Source: Marinomonas balearica
Lineage (GTDB): Bacteria; Pseudomonadota; Gammaproteobacteria; Pseudomonadales; Marinomonadaceae
DNA: 64,000 bases
Assembly (NCBI RefSeq): GCF_004362145.1
Contig: NZ_SNXC01000010.1
Location: forward strand, 1-64,000
Direction: 5' to 3'
A program made the translations under genes and the position numbers. Shown here in pieces: positions 61,472 through 64,000 of this stretch (the first letter of the stretch is position 1; each line of letters starts with the position of its first letter). The notes beneath the pieces were generated by a model. That model was not told where the DNA came from and did no database searches. It saw only the letters and a program-made list of their open reading frames with translations.

Positions 61472-62512
61472 CTATTTCTCGCCGTCTAAGGATTTAGGGA
61501 TCCAGCCTGTAAAAATCGTTTGTATTGAATATTTGGAAGCAGACTCTTCGCTAAGATGAAAAGGTGACCTAGCAGCACCATCTCCTCTACATTGGTATAG
61601 ATTGAATCGAGCGTCTGTGTCCGGCGAAAACCAGATTTGATCCCCGTTTATGTCTTTTCCTGACATCTTGTCCCATCCGTATATGTGATCATCTAAAAAG
61701 CAGCTAATAAACGTTGTGCAACCGACTGCATTTGGGTCGGCGTATTTTCCATCTGAGAACAATGTGGTGGGATGCCAAGGTCGTCCTAGTGCGTAGCTTT
61801 CTTGAGGGATTTGTGGTGATTCTTTAATCAAGTCGCAATTAAAAAAGGTGAGCCCGAACTCTTGGTCTGTTTGAGTGCTGGGTGCAGTGACAAATCCAAC
61901 GCTCGATTCGATTGAAGATGTATCGCGAGCAATAATACGACACTGATCAAATATTGCAGTGCCATTCCCAAAGATGAAATCAACACATCCTGAAATATCA
62001 CATCGATGGAAATAACTTCTTAGCCCTTTTACAAATAGAGTGTCTTGATAGCCTTCTAGTGCGACGTCAGAAATTTCACATTGATCACATTCGTTTCCTA
62101 AAAGTAGGGCAACAGCTTGTGTATGAGTGACTTTATCTGGCGAATCGGCTGGTTTTGCTGCATTGCCAATGTAGTCGAAACTATTTCGAATGGTAAGTGA
62201 TTTTAGGCTACAGTCCTTCGCATTCACCATCAGAGTCCGACTGTTTAAAGTGCTGATTATTTCTCCGCTGCGGTCCAGTTGTCCCGCTACTGCTGCTCCT
62301 GAAATAATGGTTTTGTTCTTACCTGCGCCCACTAAATGAACGTTATTGTGTTCGACGTTTAGGCGTTCTTCGTATGTGCCTTCATCTATGTAGATGGTGT
62401 AAGGCCTACCGTCATTTGGCGCACTTTGAAGAGCAAGTTCAATACTTATATAGGCATCTTTGCTAGGTGCTTTGGATACTCTGGCAATATGATTTTGATT
62501 CTTATTATTCAT
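61472..62512 (-). CDS. Pectinesterase-fold protein without signal peptide
   Basis: The protein has 346 residues with a right-handed parallel beta-helix. All pectin methylesterase catalytic motifs appear: GYQDTLF (Asp), GCVDFIFGNGTAIF (second Asp) and LGRPWHP (Arg). No signal peptide is seen at the N terminus, so the enzyme is probably cytoplasmic and would act on short imported methylated oligogalacturonides. It lies 240 bases from a TRAP permease gene, same strand, but the two are separated by a terminator-like hairpin. No pectate lyase is present. Confidence 0.85.
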   Translation of the reverse strand: MNNKNQNHIARVSKAPSKDAYISIELALQSAPNDGRPYTIYIDEGTYEERLNVEHNNVHLVGAGKNKTIISGAAVAGQLDRSGEIISTLNSRTLMVNAKDCSLKSLTIRNSFDYIGNAAKPADSPDKVTHTQAVALLLGNECDQCEISDVALEGYQDTLFVKGLRSYFHRCDISGCVDFIFGNGTAIFDQCRIIARDTSSIESSVGFVTAPSTQTDQEFGLTFFNCDLIKESPQIPQESYALGRPWHPTTLFSDGKYADPNAVGCTTFISCFLDDHIYGWDKMSGKDINGDQIWFSPDTDARFNLYQCRGDGAARSPFHLSEESASKYSIQTIFTGWIPKSLDGEK

Positions 62513-62677
62513 CGCTCGCTGCCCATAGGTTAATTTATCATGGCTAGAAGGAATAATAGATGATTAGATCGCTAAAATAAAACGCCGTTTTAAAAATTAA
62601 TTGAAAATGCTGTTCGGAAAAAAAAGAGTGGTTTGAGAAAAACGTGACTTAGGAAAAAGTCATGTTGAAAACAATAA

Positions 62678-62707
62678 GGGCAGACAGAGGGTTGGGTATG
62701 TCTGCCC
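62678..62707 (-). terminator. Rho-independent terminator of the TRAP permease gene
   Basis: GGGCAGACA (62678-62686) pairs with TGTCTGCCC (62699-62707); on the minus strand TTATTGTTTTC follows. It lies just after the stop codon of the permease gene at 62754. Confidence 0.85.
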
Positions 62708-62753
62708 CTTTGTTACGCCAGAATTTAAGCGTCAATGTGTTACGTTAACTTAA

Positions 62754-64000
62754 TTAGCACTTAGCTTGGCGATAACTACGATGCGTCATGATGAAAAGCG
62801 CCAAAAATACAATGACACCTGCTAGATTGGCAAATATCGGTAAATCTGGCCAAAGCATTGCTAAAGAGGCTGCAAGAGCAATAAGTCTTGTCACTATGTT
62901 TAGTTTGTCTTCTAAGTAACCTTCCATTGCTGCGACAAGTGCGTACAAACCGAAAATGCCAAAAATAGTCAGCTTAAGCAGTTCAATAGGTTCGCCGCCG
63001 ATCAAAGGGGTATAGGCCATCATGAGTGGAATGATGTACAAACCTTTTGCAAGTTTCCAGGCTGTTACACCTGTACGCATCGGTGGCGTTTTCGCAATGG
63101 CTGCCGCTGCGAAGGCTGTAAGACAGACAGGAGGCGTTACGTTACTGTCTTGCGATAACCAAAATATGATCATATGAGCGGTAACCAATATCATGGCGAC
63201 CGTCTCAGCACCAAGCGCTTGATCAACCAGCATGTTTTTAAAGTCGGATGGAACTTGTGCCAGCAAAGCCTGTGCTTGTTCAATAGGCATGCCTTGCGCT
63301 AACGTTCCCAATACACTCGGGTCGACCAACATGAAAATAGCCGACGCCGCTTCAGGAAGCTTCCCAGATGCAATTTGCTCTACTAACTGACTTTCGGCAA
63401 TTAAGTTGAATATTGCAGGTGCAGATAATGTACCTAAAACGATGTAAGAGGCCGTAACGGGTAATCCCATCCCCAAAATAAGTGATGCAATTGCAACCAG
63501 AATGATGGTCCAAAGTAAGCTTCCGCCAGCCCAATCCGTGATGAGCAATGAGAACGTGTTACCAACCCCTGTTGTGCTTATGACGTTGACAACGAGACCA
63601 ATGCCAACAAGCAGAACGGCCGTGGTCGACATATTTTTCGCGCCCTGTACTAACGCATCTAATATCGCAATGGGGCCCATTCTGTGTTGTTTTGATAACC
63701 AAGACGCGGCGATAACAGACAGTATACTGATACCAGCAGCATAAGTTGGTGTGAACCCCTGAATCAATAATGTGACAAGAACCGCAAGTGGAATGGCGTG
63801 ATGCCAACCTTCTTTCAATACTTCTTTAATGGCCACACCATCTTCTTCTGTTGACGTGACGTTACTGCGTTTTGCTTCTACACGGACAAAAAATGCGACC
63901 GATAGAAAATAAAGCAGAGCGGGAATAGCAGCAACACCAATGATAGTGACATAAGAAACCTGAGTATAGGACGCCATAATAAAAGCACCTGCTCCCATAA
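62754..64000 (-). CDS. TRAP transporter fused permease (TAXI type), C-terminal part
   Basis: The gene continues past the right edge of the window; about 415 C-terminal residues are visible. It carries a DctM-like large-permease half with many helices, including GMGLPVTASYIVLGTLSAPAI and the DctM-like SQDSNVTPPVCLTAFAAAAIAKTPPMRTG. Such fused DctQM proteins partner a TAXI solute-binding protein, which would be encoded outside the window. They move organic acids or similar solutes with sodium. The true start is not in view; an ATG at 63998 is internal. Confidence 0.85.
   Translation of the reverse strand, partial: MGAGAFIMASYTQVSYVTIIGVAAIPALLYFLSVAFFVRVEAKRSNVTSTEEDGVAIKEVLKEGWHHAIPLAVLVTLLIQGFTPTYAAGISILSVIAASWLSKQHRMGPIAILDALVQGAKNMSTTAVLLVGIGLVVNVISTTGVGNTFSLLITDWAGGSLLWTIILVAIASLILGMGLPVTASYIVLGTLSAPAIFNLIAESQLVEQIASGKLPEAASAIFMLVDPSVLGTLAQGMPIEQAQALLAQVPSDFKNMLVDQALGAETVAMILVTAHMIIFWLSQDSNVTPPVCLTAFAAAAIAKTPPMRTGVTAWKLAKGLYIIPLMMAYTPLIGGEPIELLKLTIFGIFGLYALVAAMEGYLEDKLNIVTRLIALAASLAMLWPDLPIFANLAGVIVFLALFIMTHRSYRQAKC

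Noticed and set aside
1-64000. CRISPR array, prophage or insertion sequence
   Set aside because: No spaced direct repeats, transposase, integrase or phage structural gene was found by reading both strands.

Overview
The window looks like a chromosomal segment of a free-living, motile, AT-leaning marine gammaproteobacterium, most likely Oceanospirillales and Marinomonas-like. That placement is an inference from gene content: several chemoreceptors, Cpx envelope stress, ppsA next to its regulator, late cobalamin genes, a Ni-superoxide dismutase, a VC_2705-type acetate/solute symporter pair, a TRAP-TAXI permease and a glycogen cluster. The left edge starts in the 3' end of a 5S rRNA, so an rRNA operon lies just upstream. 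No phage, insertion sequence, CRISPR array or tRNA was seen.

Layout. 1-944: 5S tail, terminator and a long gene-free AT-rich stretch with repeats. 945-2570: chemoreceptor. 2892-7982: five-gene plus-strand block (MipA-like porin, penicillin-binding/beta-lactamase-fold lipoprotein, membrane protein, LytS-type kinase, LytTR regulator). 8287-11120: CpxA/CpxR divergent from a CpxP-like protein with a perfect CpxR box between them. 11362-15652: 2OG dioxygenase, DUF1272 protein, Cache chemoreceptor, lipoprotein. 15819-19281: ppsA divergent from its kinase/phosphorylase. 19617-23140: RNase R and RlmB. 23239-27072: cobT, cobS, cobC, a TRIC-type channel gene and cobO, with an EEP-fold hydrolase gene overlapping cobO; bluB lies at 38027, so lower-ligand synthesis and attachment are both encoded. 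28155-29650: a Fur-box-led nickel superoxide dismutase operon (sodN, sodX and two upstream small genes).

29797-33005 holds assorted housekeeping genes (YitT-like, GNAT, RsuA-type pseudouridine synthase, DUF2750, TetR). 33082-41550 contains a large sodium-symporter/PAS/histidine kinase/receiver hybrid of CrbS type and an acetate-type symporter with its small subunit. 41937: orphan short flagellin. 42922-45412: MocR-type regulator divergent from a DUF1127 protein and LysE exporter, with repeated CATACAR/YTGTATG boxes between. 46220-49590: SrkA kinase, receiver-TPR protein and a PF10014 dioxygenase. 49773-57242: minus-strand glycogen cluster (phosphorylase-kinase-like GH15 protein, glgB, glgX). 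57644-64000: chemoreceptor, PAP2 phosphatase, YqaA-like protein, SPOR lipoprotein, pectinesterase-fold protein and a TRAP permease cut by the right edge.

The most interesting items are the Fur-controlled NiSOD operon with two poorly characterised partners, the bacterial protein resembling eukaryotic phosphorylase kinase alpha/beta beside glgB/glgX, the porin/PBP-like/LytSR block, the MocR operator array, and the orphan flagellin. None can be called a new system from sequence alone.
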